Origin: CAWBAT01 sp046331665
GTDB lineage: Bacteria; Acidobacteriota; Terriglobia; Versatilivoradales; Versatilivoraceae
Assembly (NCBI GenBank): GCA_046331665.1
Contig: JAXLQK010000029.1
Location: forward strand, 10,736 to 74,735
Direction of reading: 5' to 3'
Length of the DNA: 64,000 nt
Shown: positions 10,201 to 17,795 of the stretch, piece after piece
How positions within the stretch are numbered: position 1 is the first letter of the stretch
Layout of the letters: each line of letters opens with the position of its first letter
Translations under genes and position numbers: made by a program
Notes under the pieces: generated by a model
Seen by the model: only the letters and a program-made list of their open reading frames with translations
Database searches by the model: none
What the model was told of the DNA's origin: nothing

Positions 10201-10589
10201 TGATTCTCTTTTACTTTGTGACCGCAGATCGGCTGACGAGCTGTGGCATTCGCAGGAAGCTGTTGGGATTCGTCATCTTCCTGGTTTTGGGGTTGTCGCT
10301 TGCGGGCTTACAGGATCTCGAGACCGTTTCCTATTGGGCTATGGCGGGGATCTTTATGGGGTTGTGTTTGTGGGGCGGTTATCTTCTCGTTGCTCGTTTT
10401 GGGCTGATTTGCCTGGTTTACTCTGTCGGGACAATCTTTGCTCTCTCGACCGTGATCCAGATGGCTTACCATGCATTTCCCCATGCCATCCCGGCAGGCA
10501 TCATTCAAATCATCACGATTGCTTTATTGTGCTCCTGGAGTGCCAAGAAGCTGGGGAGAGGAATGAATGTTTCGCGAATTTCCTCTTAA
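7239..10589 (+). CDS. Large CPBP-family intramembrane protease with internal duplication
   Basis: A 1116-residue multi-pass membrane protein starting behind GGAGGA. The CPBP (CAAX-protease/bacteriocin-processing) motifs are all present in the middle: 'EECLFR' (EExxxR, residues 424-429), 'FGAGH' (461-465) and 'HFTFD' (503-507), so the glutamate-dependent protease centre looks intact. Two copies of a soluble-domain-plus-helices unit flank it, at about 40-290 and 640-900. They share the phrase 'PEDAPGASLDTNQAR' versus 'PESAPGASLSEGEAR' followed by an extracytoplasmic beta-rich stretch and a transmembrane helix. Only the first copy is followed by the protease motifs; the second is followed by motif-less membrane helices. 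Substrate unknown. It stands alone, 151 bases after the solute-binding homologue. Confidence 0.85.
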   Translation: MSRKPGFWIALSLISISGVLFTFKYFSEAFPIVTLDLRMDRHGALQLARTLAAKFQWGPKDFSQAASFDLDSEVQNYVELEVGGSHAFKELLRGGLYSPYLWRVRHFKEGNPNESVIRFTPEGSPYGFREKLPEDAPGASLDTNQARGIAEKAATEQWQILLNQFVAVETSQEERPGGRRDHTFVYERPDKKIGEGLYRLRLVVGGDRLIELTHFIKVPEAFERRYEEMRSANETLASVAQYVVLVLYLGGGCIIGFFFLLRHHWLIWKKPLAWAVFIAFLNFLGSLSALPLSWMSYNTALSARAYLIQQILFEIGGFALWTLVLALSFMAAEGLTRRAFPHMIQLWKLWSPETGSTYAVLGRTIGGYLIMGFDFAFVVAIYFVTTRHFGWWTPSDSLFEPNLLATYFPWLSGVAQSLQAGFWEECLFRAVPLAGAAILGQKFGKRRLFIGIAFLLQAVIFGAGHANYPSQPAYARLVELIIPSFVFGGIYLTYGLLPSIISHFTFDVVWFSLPLFISTAKGIWLDRAMVVLLTLTPLWIVLRVRLRKGSWGAVPKEAYNAFWKPLEPPPFTAEPAIVETSNLRPFIPLRWVIAGGLGGLILWLLGTNFKQDGPALSVGRRAVVEIARQALEKRGVTLNAEWKAYPLIRGQIDSQDRFIWQTGGRKIYHQLVDPYLPPPGWEVRFARFNGDVVQRAEEYNVEIGASGIVTRLHHTLPESAPGASLSEGEARVLAQEALKSQFQMMPETLKEISAESAKLPSRQDWTFTFSDPNHFPLKEGQARTVILVAGKEIADFYGYIFVPEEWERKETSRANILDLIVICCWAILLVGLLVAGIMGIVHWSRRRFPVGTFVSFFVILALAQILGRLNHWPATLANLSTAEPVSHQLFKSIAGSLVSILLQSAFMALVLGFIQTRLAACPVYDVRNLWKRGVCLALAVTGLIAILNRFIEPSLAPRFASYSQWSTYVPIVDGALAAVHLVINSLAMILFYFVTADRLTSCGIRRKLLGFVIFLVLGLSLAGLQDLETVSYWAMAGIFMGLCLWGGYLLVARFGLICLVYSVGTIFALSTVIQMAYHAFPHAIPAGIIQIITIALLCSWSAKKLGRGMNVSRISS

Positions 10590-10988
10590 CTACAAAATGA
10601 AATCGAAACTCATCCCCCCTATCCGGAAATTAGTAGCCTGGCGCGATTCAAATTCACCTCTATCCCCTTCAAGAACCGGTACTCCCGAGTTATCCTGGCT
10701 TTGACAAGGATTCATTCGGTCCCATTTCGGGAAGCGGCGAATTCAAAAAAGGAAATTGCTCGTCATTTGGTGTGAGTGCACAAGATTTACTGGTGCTCCA
10801 GGATTCCAGTCACCCCTTACCATTATCTTGTTTCTCTTCGCTGAAAAAGATGTGGTACGTGACCGCATCCCAGGCATTGTGGATTCCAGCAGATTGGTAA
10901 GGGCAACCCGGAATTCCCCCAAGGCCATTCTGTCCTGATCCAATGGAAGGTTAGGAAACCTTAAAGTTGCTTTGCAGAAACTGAATTT
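10590..10988. other. Gap between convergent genes
   Basis: These 399 bases lie between the 3' ends of the CPBP protease and DinB-like genes. I see no gene with a ribosome binding site, no obvious hairpin terminator with a T-run and no repeat. Confidence 0.5.
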
Positions 10989-11564
10989 TTACCTTCGTCC
11001 CGCAGCCTCGATGCTCTGAGTAGGATCTGCTCCCTCCCAGGAAACATCGGCAGTAGGTCCATAGGTGGAGGGGACTTCTTTTCCTAAGAGCCGCAAGTAG
11101 ACTGTTAGCTGGGTGCGATGATGAGCGGTGTGTAAAATACGTCGCCAAAAGATCCAGATCTTTTCCCGTTCGACATCAAAAAAACGGACTCTTCCAAGCC
11201 ACCATGCTTCATCGCGCTCCGCCAGGAATCTTAGGCGGGGCAGGGCTAAATCCACGAGTCGATGCGCGTATTCATCGAGAAGTTCCTGCTCAGGCAAGAT
11301 TTGAGCGGGGTTTGGCTCTCTTGTTCCCAGGAATTCTCCAAAGAATCGGCGCTCTGAAAGGAGCTGATGTTTCATGATCTCCAGGACTGTGCTGGATCGT
11401 GCGTGCGGCTTGAAAGCCAGGTCGGTTGAAACGAATGTCCTCCACACGGAAGCGACTTTATTGGTTTCGCTCACGTATATATCCAGGAGATGCTGGAATT
11501 GCGGCGAATGGGCTTTGGGAACCTCGACGTCAGGGATCGAGATGGAAGGGTAATGCATGGGCAT
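10989..11564 (-). CDS. DinB-like (DinB/YfiT superfamily) protein
   Basis: A 192-residue helical protein of the DinB superfamily, whose members are metal-dependent hydrolases or thiol transferases with a three-histidine site. Candidate ligands are His in 'MKHQLLSERRF' (helix 2) and in 'ILHTAHHRTQLTVYLR' (helix 4), the latter being the characteristic family helix. ATG at 11564 is preferred to the TTG one codon upstream because AAGGAGG lies 8 bases before it. It is a lone gene on the minus strand, convergent with the CPBP gene and divergent from the SDR operon. Members of this family are usually stress-linked accessory enzymes; the substrate cannot be told. Confidence 0.8.
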   Translation of the reverse strand: MPMHYPSISIPDVEVPKAHSPQFQHLLDIYVSETNKVASVWRTFVSTDLAFKPHARSSTVLEIMKHQLLSERRFFGEFLGTREPNPAQILPEQELLDEYAHRLVDLALPRLRFLAERDEAWWLGRVRFFDVEREKIWIFWRRILHTAHHRTQLTVYLRLLGKEVPSTYGPTADVSWEGADPTQSIEAAGRR

Positions 11565-11773
11565 CAATGATCCCTCCTTAGTCTGATCTTCTTGATGTAA
11601 TAAGGGAGCCCCTACCTAATAAGGAGTGCAACGGAACGCTGCCATCAGACAAGCATTTTTGATGCTAACAATCAACTGTGGGCACGTCAACTTTCGTTGG
11701 ACACCCTTACGCCGAGATTGTACGATGTCCCTTCTATTGGAACCCCAAACCAAATATTAGAGATTGTGCACCT

Positions 11774-12547
11774 ATGTTTGAAGGAAAAGTGGCTTTAGTA
11801 ACAGGAGGCGCCACAGGGCTGGGACGGGCGACTGCGCTTGCATTTGCGCGGGGCGGCGCTGATCTTGCGATCGTCGACCTCAACGAAGCAGCGGCACGGG
11901 ACACTGCCTCTGAAATTCGACTTCTGCAGCGGTCTTGCTTTGTGATTCAAGGGGATATTTCCCAACCCGGCGTGCCTGAACAGATGGTTCGCAAGACCGT
12001 TGAATCGTTGGGGCGTCTGGACATTCTTGTCAATAATGCCGCGACCTGGTCCGTTGAGCCGTTTAACGAGATCAGCGAAGCGGCTTGGACGAAAGTGTTC
12101 GACGTCAATGTCAAGGCCTTGATGTTTTGCCTGCAGGCCGCGGCCCGGGAGATGCGATCCAAGGGAGGGGGAAAAATCATTAACATCACTTCCCCCGCGT
12201 CCCACATGGCTCTGCCGAATTATACGGCCTATGCTGCCAGCAAAGCCGCTGTGGACAGTATTACGCGGTCGGCTGCTGTTGCGTTGGGCAAGGACAGGAT
12301 TACGGTAAACTCGGTAGCCCCCGGCCGCATGGATACTGCTATGCAGCGGGAGACAGAACCTAAATTCGCGGCTCTCGCGGGCAAAGAGTTGCAGTCCTTC
12401 ATCCTGGACCGCACCAAAGACATCCCTATCGGGCGTCGAACGTCGCCGGAAGAAGTAGCGGAGGGAATTCTTTGGCTTGCCAGTGCCCAGGCGGATTACG
12501 TGACCGGGGCTCGCCTTAATTTCTCCGGCGGGCTGGAGGTAGATTGA
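11774..12547 (+). CDS. Short-chain dehydrogenase/reductase (SDR), first gene of catabolic operon
   Basis: A classical 257-residue SDR: 'TGGATGLG' cofactor loop (10-17), 'NNAA' (about 88-91), Ser140 in 'INITSPAS', and Tyr153/Lys157 in 'YAASK'. Asp in 'AIVDLN' after the second strand suggests NAD(H). ATG at 11774 is chosen because it directly precedes the first beta strand; the frame extends 32 codons upstream without homologous-looking residues, and the ribosome site is weak. Its TGA overlaps the ATG of the transketolase subunit gene by one base (TGATG), which implies translational coupling. It probably oxidises a polyol or sugar acid before the transketolase step (inference). Confidence 0.88.
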   Translation: MFEGKVALVTGGATGLGRATALAFARGGADLAIVDLNEAAARDTASEIRLLQRSCFVIQGDISQPGVPEQMVRKTVESLGRLDILVNNAATWSVEPFNEISEAAWTKVFDVNVKALMFCLQAAAREMRSKGGGKIINITSPASHMALPNYTAYAASKAAVDSITRSAAVALGKDRITVNSVAPGRMDTAMQRETEPKFAALAGKELQSFILDRTKDIPIGRRTSPEEVAEGILWLASAQADYVTGARLNFSGGLEVD

Positions 12548-13383
12548 TGCGCGAAGCACACCTGGCGACGTCTATTTCAGAATTGAGGCAACATGCCCGT
12601 CGGATTCGCCAAAACGTCCTCCGGATGGCCAAGAACAAGGGAGATGGTTACGTGGGTCAAGGCTTAGACGCAGCCGACATTCTAGCAACCCTCTACTTTC
12701 GTGAAATGAAATTTGATCCACAACGATTGGATTGGCCCGAACGAGACCGATTCTTGCTTTCCACCGGGCACTATTCCATCGTTTTGTTTGCCACCTTGAC
12801 CGAACTTGGTGTTTTCCCACCCGAAGAATTGAAAACCTATGGCGCTGACGGGAGTCGATTTGAAATGTCGAGTTGCCATACTACTCCTGGTGTGGAGATT
12901 ACCGGCGGCTCCCTGGGACACGGCCTTTCACAAGCAGTAGGGGTGGCACTCGGTTCTCGGCTGAGCGGACGAAATTTCCGGGTCTTCAATTTTCTCAGCG
13001 ATGGGGAACTTCAGGAAGGGGTCACTTGGGAAGCGGCCATGGCAGCTGCCAATTTTCAATTGGGGCAACTGATCGCGCTCATCGACGTGAACGATATGCA
13101 AGCCGATGGGAAGGTGTCTGACGGCATGAAGATCGAACCCGTTGCCGAGAAATGGAGGGCGTTCGGATGGCACACGCAGGTTGTGGATGGGAATTCACTC
13201 GAAGCCCTCGTTGCTGCCTTGGAAGTCGTTCGCTCGATACTTGACCGCCCCAAAGCCATCGTCTGTTACACCAAGCTGGGAAAAGGAGCCCTCCTCGTCG
13301 AACAGCGTGCACAGGGCCATTTCGTGCGCCTGGAGCCTGATGAATGGGAGATGGCACTCAAACAGGTTGGGGAGAGGGAGTAG
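12547..13383 (+). CDS. Transketolase, N-terminal (thiamine diphosphate-binding) subunit
   Basis: A 278-residue protein covering only the N-terminal PP domain of transketolase. The ThDP/Mg motif is 'SDGELQEGVTWEAAM...DVNDMQADG' (about 154-191), and 'GGSLGHGLSQAVGVALG' and 'LSTGHYS' are typical substrate-channel strands. Bacterial split transketolases put this domain and the Pyr/C-terminal domains on adjacent genes, which is the case here: the partner starts 2 bases after this stop. Split forms are frequent in catabolic operons for unusual sugars, such as the apulose-4-phosphate transketolase, and not in the pentose phosphate pathway itself. The start at 12547 is set by the TGATG overlap with the SDR gene. 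Confidence 0.92.
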   Translation: MREAHLATSISELRQHARRIRQNVLRMAKNKGDGYVGQGLDAADILATLYFREMKFDPQRLDWPERDRFLLSTGHYSIVLFATLTELGVFPPEELKTYGADGSRFEMSSCHTTPGVEITGGSLGHGLSQAVGVALGSRLSGRNFRVFNFLSDGELQEGVTWEAAMAAANFQLGQLIALIDVNDMQADGKVSDGMKIEPVAEKWRAFGWHTQVVDGNSLEALVAALEVVRSILDRPKAIVCYTKLGKGALLVEQRAQGHFVRLEPDEWEMALKQVGERE

Positions 13384-13385
13384 GC

Positions 13386-14378
13386 ATGGAAACGCTCAGA
13401 CCCAAGCCGGGACAAACGACAGCCATGAGCGAGGCGGAGCCGATGGCTGCCACCCTTCCAGCCGTCGACAAACCCTTTGGCAAGGCCCTCATTGCTCTTG
13501 CTCAACAAAGGTCAGACATCGTTGGGCTGACGGCCGATTTGGGCAAGTATACAGATCTCGACATCTTCGGCGTACATTTCCCGGACCGGTATTTTCAGGT
13601 TGGGATGGCGGAGCAAAATCTGATCGGTATCGCCGCGGGACTCGCGCATGTCGGCTACGTCCCTTTTGCCACCACGTATTGTGTCTTCGCAGCTCGTCGC
13701 GCCTATGATTTCATTGCCATTGATGTGGCCTACCCTCGCGCCAACGTCAAGATCATTGCCGGCCTCCCTGGATTGACAACAGGCTATGGAGCCACCCACC
13801 AGGGAATCGACGATTTGGCGCTAATGCGGGCTATCCCGAATATGACAGTGATCGATCCTTGCGATGCTACGGAGATTCAACAGGCTGTTGTTGCTTTGGC
13901 GCAGTATCACGGACCCGTTTACATGCGCTTGCTGCGAGGCAAAGTCAAACGCGTCTTCGAAGATAAAACCTATCAGTTCGAAATCGGAAAAGGCAAGATC
14001 CTCCGCAAGGGGCAGGACCTTCTTTTAGTGAGTACGGGTTTGATGACCGACCGTGCCTTGCAAGCCGCGGATGGGCTGGCTGAGGAAGGGATTCAGGCCC
14101 GTGTGTTGCACCTTTCGACCTTGAAGCCGTTTGATTCCGAAACTCTGCTGGAAGCCACCTCTGGTCTCAAGGCTCTGGTGACACTGGAAAATCACAGTAC
14201 GATCGGAGGGCTGGGTTCAGCGGTGGCTGATGCACTTTCCCAGGCGGGAGTCCACATCAGGCTGACCAAGATCGGCATTCCCGATTGTTTTGTGGAATGC
14301 GGTTCCGTGGATTATTTGACCGAGAAGTATGGATTGTCAGTTGCATCCATCATCCGGACTGCCCGCCAGTTGCTCTAA
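13386..14378 (+). CDS. Transketolase, C-terminal (Pyr plus C-terminal domain) subunit
   Basis: A 330-residue partner of the preceding gene. It has the Pyr-domain catalytic Glu in 'FQVGMAEQNLIGIAAGLA' and the phosphate/ligand strand 'THQGIDDLALMRAIPNM', then a transketolase C-terminal domain ('LVTLENHSTIGGLGSAVADAL'). ATG at 13386 lies 2 bases after the upstream stop, with GGGAG in the preceding gene as ribosome site. The two subunits should assemble into one heterotetrameric enzyme transferring a two-carbon ketol unit to an aldose phosphate. The neighbours (SDR before, enolase-superfamily dehydratase after) suggest the donor comes from a sugar-acid pathway. The actual substrate is unknown. 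Confidence 0.92.
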   Translation: METLRPKPGQTTAMSEAEPMAATLPAVDKPFGKALIALAQQRSDIVGLTADLGKYTDLDIFGVHFPDRYFQVGMAEQNLIGIAAGLAHVGYVPFATTYCVFAARRAYDFIAIDVAYPRANVKIIAGLPGLTTGYGATHQGIDDLALMRAIPNMTVIDPCDATEIQQAVVALAQYHGPVYMRLLRGKVKRVFEDKTYQFEIGKGKILRKGQDLLLVSTGLMTDRALQAADGLAEEGIQARVLHLSTLKPFDSETLLEATSGLKALVTLENHSTIGGLGSAVADALSQAGVHIRLTKIGIPDCFVECGSVDYLTEKYGLSVASIIRTARQLL

Positions 14379-14479
14379 TCCTGAAATGTGTCTGGGGAGC
14401 TGGCGAATCCACTGGGAACCTCTTCTGTCCCCTCGCATGCCGGCACAAGCCTCAAACCGAGCCATAGAGGAAGGCATTG

Positions 14480-15655
14480 ATGAAAATCACCAAACTGGAA
14501 ACTTTTTTATGCAATGCCGGGCTGAGGAATTATCTATTCTTGCGCCTCCACACGGACACCGGATTGACGGGAATTGGCGAAGCTTCTCTCGAATGGCAGG
14601 AAGACACAGTACGGACACTGGTTCACGAGTTTCTCCACGATCGTTATGTCATTGGGGCAAATCCATTTGATATTGAAGACCTGGTCACACGCATGGTTCG
14701 CGACCAGTATCAGGGCGGGTCGACCGTCATGACTGCAATCAGTGCCGTGAAGTGGCGCTCAGGGCAAGCCTGCGGACAGCCGGTCTATAACCTGTTAGGG
14801 GGACGCTGCAGAGATCGCCTGGCAGCCTACGCCAACGGCTGGTAAGGGCGGTGCCCAGAGCCTGTGACCAATTTGCACGGGCAGCGGTTCAATGCGTACA
14901 ACGGGGGTATACCGCGATGAAATTCGACCCGTTTGGGGTGGTATTGAAGGAATTGACCAAACCTCAGCTAAAGCATGTCATTTCCTGTGTGGAAGGGTCC
15001 GGAGAGCAGAAGAGAAGAGGTTCGTCTGATGATCGAGGGGCATGGTCGGCTTGGGGTTGAAACGGCCATCGAGGTGGCCAGAGCGCTTGAGCCTTATCAA
15101 CCGGCATGGTTTGAGGAACCTGTGGATCCCGAATGCATTGAATTGTTAGCCGAGGTGAAAGCTCAAACCCGGATACGCATTGCGGCAGGGGAGCGTCTTT
15201 ACACCATGCCTGATTTCTTTCGACTGGTGTCCAACCGGGCAGCCGACATTGTGCAAATGGATGTCTCCCATTGCGGGGGTGTTTTAACGAGCCGAAAAAT
15301 TGCGGCGATGGCTGCTGTTCAGGACTTGCAGGTTGCTCCCCATTGCTCCATCGGTCCCGTAGCACTAGCGGCGGCGCTTCATTTTGACTATGGCACTCCA
15401 AATTTTTTCATTCAGGAAGCGTTTTCGGATTTTGATGTTCCCTGGCGACATTCGCTCGTTAAGGGATGGAATCCTTTAAAAGAGGGTTGGTTTAGTCTTC
15501 CGGAACGTCCGGGACTCGGTTTGGAGCTGGACGAGGACGCGATCGCTGCACATCCTTATGTGAGGAATTCCTTCCCCAGCCTCTGGGAGCAGAAATGGGC
15601 GGAAGACTTTACTCAGAATGAAACGGGCCTCAAAACGCGGCCGGGTCAAGAATAA
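14480..15655 (+). pseudogene. Enolase-superfamily (mandelate racemase/sugar-acid dehydratase type), damaged
   Basis: Sequence content is a sugar-acid dehydratase or racemase of the mandelate racemase branch, about 390 residues if intact. It starts at an ATG behind GAGGAAGG. Metal ligand strands are visible: 'LMIEGHGRL', 'PAWFEEPVDPE' and 'IAAGERLY'; histidines in 'DVSHCGG' and 'APHCSIGP' complete the barrel. Reading needs a one-base insertion after 'YANGW' (near 14843) and a compensating shift near 14990, where the middle piece 'RACDQFARAA...MKFDPFG' returns to the first frame. The usual 'ALWD' turn before 'GQACGQPVYNLLGG' is also missing, apparently by a net in-frame loss of about 9 bases near 14755. 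As read, the product is non-functional. It is the fourth gene of the SDR-transketolase operon. Confidence 0.8.
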
Positions 15656-15741
15656 CCCCGACGGAATCATTCGGAGACTGGAATCCGGATTTATTCCAAA
15701 CAGCGCCGCTGATCGGAGACACGAGAAGTATTGTCAAAAAA

Positions 15742-17067
15742 ATGGAAGATCGTTCGACCGGGAAACCACAATTCAGCACGTTCTTAAGATTCTTCAAATC
15801 CGAAGCCACTGGCAGTCTCCTCTTGCTGTTCTGCACCTGCGCTGCCCTCCTCTGGGCGAACTCTCGCTATGCCGAAAGCTACCATGAGCTTCTGCATACG
15901 AAAATTGGAGTTACCTGGGAGGGCTCCACTTTTGGTTTTTCACTGCATCACTGGATTAACGATGCTTTGATGGTCTTGTTCTTCTTCGTCGTTGGGCTCG
16001 AGATCAAACGGGAAATCATCGTGGGGCAGCTTTCTTCGTTGAGGAAAGCCGTGTTGCCGGTAGCCGCCGCTCTGGGCGGCATGATCATTCCTGCGATCTG
16101 TTATCTCTTCTTCAACTACGGGCAGAACGGGGCGCGAGGCTGGGGAATCCCAATGGCGACCGATATCGCCTTTGCACTGGGGATTCTTTCCCTGCTTGGG
16201 CCGCGCGTTCCCGTAGGACTCAAACTATTTCTGACTGCCCTGGCCATTGCCGATGATTTGGGAGCCGTGTTGGTGATCGCTGTTTTTTATACGGAGCAGA
16301 TCCGCGTGGGGGCCATTCTGATATCCGTTTCTCTTTTGATTCTGATCGCCTTTGCCCAGCGATTCGGGATACGGTGGGGCCCGTTCTATGCCTTGGCTGC
16401 ATTCGGTGTTTGGCTGGCCGTCCTCAAGTCCGGCGTCCACGCCACCGTGGCAGGGGTGCTTCTGGCCATGGTTGTGCCTGTCCGCCCCCGGATTCAATCC
16501 AAACAATTCTTTACCGTAGTCAGCGATTCCCTGGAAGATCTTCAGAGAAGTTTTTCAGAACAGAATAAACCGTTGGATCGGCGACAAGTGGAGCTTCTCG
16601 AGGGTATTCATGAGGTAACGCGGGATCTGATGCCTGCCGGACTGGCCTTTGAACACTTTCTGCATCCAATTACAGCCTATTTTGTCATTCCCTTGTTTGC
16701 ACTGTTTAATGCCGGAGTCACTGTTGAATCTGGTCTCATGAACGCGATGGTCAATCCAGTGAGTCTCGGCGTGTTGGTGGGGCTCTTCGTCGGGAAACAG
16801 CTTGGAGTGTTTCTGGCCAGTTGGATTTCCATTCGTGTCGGGGCGGCTGAAATGCATGCCAATGTGAGTTGGGGCCAGATCTATGGAGCAGGTATTTTGT
16901 CGGGCATTGGCTTTACGATGTCACTTTTTGTCGCTGAACTCGCCTTCCCGGATGGCCCGCTCATGGCCGCGGCAAAAATCGGTATTCTCTGCGCTTCAGT
17001 TCTCGCCGGAATCATCGGGTATGGAATTCTTCGTCTGGTTCTGCGCCAGAGCCAGGAACAGCTGTAA
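15742..17067 (+). CDS. nhaA: Na+/H+ antiporter NhaA
   Basis: A 441-residue inner-membrane antiporter that exchanges protons for Na+ or Li+. The functional acidic residues are present: Asp141 in 'GIPMATDIAFALG' and Asp171-Asp172 in 'LAIADDLGAVLVIAVFYT'. 'VLFFFVVGLEIKREIIVGQLS' is the signature early segment. It is about 50 residues longer than the E. coli protein, mainly in a charged cytoplasmic loop around 265-310 ('SLEDLQRSFSEQNKPLDRR'), as in many environmental NhaA proteins. The ribosome site is weak. It follows the damaged dehydratase gene by 86 bases but is functionally unrelated, and converges on the next gene. Confidence 0.95.
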   Translation: MEDRSTGKPQFSTFLRFFKSEATGSLLLLFCTCAALLWANSRYAESYHELLHTKIGVTWEGSTFGFSLHHWINDALMVLFFFVVGLEIKREIIVGQLSSLRKAVLPVAAALGGMIIPAICYLFFNYGQNGARGWGIPMATDIAFALGILSLLGPRVPVGLKLFLTALAIADDLGAVLVIAVFYTEQIRVGAILISVSLLILIAFAQRFGIRWGPFYALAAFGVWLAVLKSGVHATVAGVLLAMVVPVRPRIQSKQFFTVVSDSLEDLQRSFSEQNKPLDRRQVELLEGIHEVTRDLMPAGLAFEHFLHPITAYFVIPLFALFNAGVTVESGLMNAMVNPVSLGVLVGLFVGKQLGVFLASWISIRVGAAEMHANVSWGQIYGAGILSGIGFTMSLFVAELAFPDGPLMAAAKIGILCASVLAGIIGYGILRLVLRQSQEQL

Positions 17068-17101
17068 CTGGTGCCACTACGGATGACTGCCGGATACATC
17101 G

Positions 17102-17716
17102 TCACTTAATGAGACCGCGTTTCGTCATCACTTTTCTAATGGCCTTGGCCACTCCCTCGACAAGGTCCGGGAGAGAATCGGGATTTGTGGTCTCGGTGAC
17201 GCTGGTCCAGAGCAGTTTGTCATCCGTGATGGAGTAGATCGTTGTTTCCACCTGAAAAATCTTATCGGTATAGACGTAGTCGGAAGAATAAACGTCTGCC
17301 CAAGCCCAGCTATAGTATCCCCAAAACGTGCCGTAATAAGGCGGATAGAACCCAGCCACATACGTCACTTTGTCCTTGGCTCCAAGCAAGCGCATGACGA
17401 CGGCTCCGTCAAACCCCATTTTCTTGATTTTCTCCCGGGCTTGGTCTTTGTTCATCAAATCAGATTCGGTGAGCACATTGTAGGATTGAAAAGGATTCCC
17501 CCGCTTGATCTCAAAAGCCATCTGATTTTCCACCATCTGCCGGTTCCCCTGGTCTTTCGTGACGCACAGGGTTAGCAAATGTTTGAATGAATAATTCCCG
17601 GCCCCGGGAGCCGCCCAGCTTTGGACTACCTTGGTCCCCGCCTGAGAAGCCGTTTGCAGCATTCCCAACATGAAAAAGAGCATGAAGAAAAGCGTTCGAG
17701 AAAAAGATTGGCGCAC
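17102..17716 (-). CDS. Secreted protein of unknown function
   Basis: A 204-residue protein with a clear signal peptide ('FFMLFFMLGMLQTASQAG', cleavage near 26). The body alternates strands and helices and contains an aromatic, Tyr/Trp-rich patch ('PPYYGTFWGYYSWAWADV', about 125-142), then 'IFQVETTIYSITDDKLLWTS' and an amphipathic tail. The overall layout resembles the DUF4136 class of periplasmic or lipid-anchored proteins that bind an aggregation-prone partner, but no lipobox Cys is seen and I cannot confirm that. It lies between nhaA (convergent) and the FAD oxidoreductase, apparently as its own transcript. Confidence 0.6.
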   Translation of the reverse strand: MRQSFSRTLFFMLFFMLGMLQTASQAGTKVVQSWAAPGAGNYSFKHLLTLCVTKDQGNRQMVENQMAFEIKRGNPFQSYNVLTESDLMNKDQAREKIKKMGFDGAVVMRLLGAKDKVTYVAGFYPPYYGTFWGYYSWAWADVYSSDYVYTDKIFQVETTIYSITDDKLLWTSVTETTNPDSLPDLVEGVAKAIRKVMTKRGLIK

Positions 17717-17795
17717 TGTGAACCTCCAAAAGGATGTGATTGATTCGCTATTTGCCTATGGGAAAGTCTATCTCCGTTTGACCGGATAAGATTGA

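Noticed and set aside
11795..12559. Minus-strand frame of 254 codons opposite the SDR
   Set aside because: It is a mirror of SDR codon bias; the plus strand shows complete SDR motifs and an overlap with the transketolase gene.
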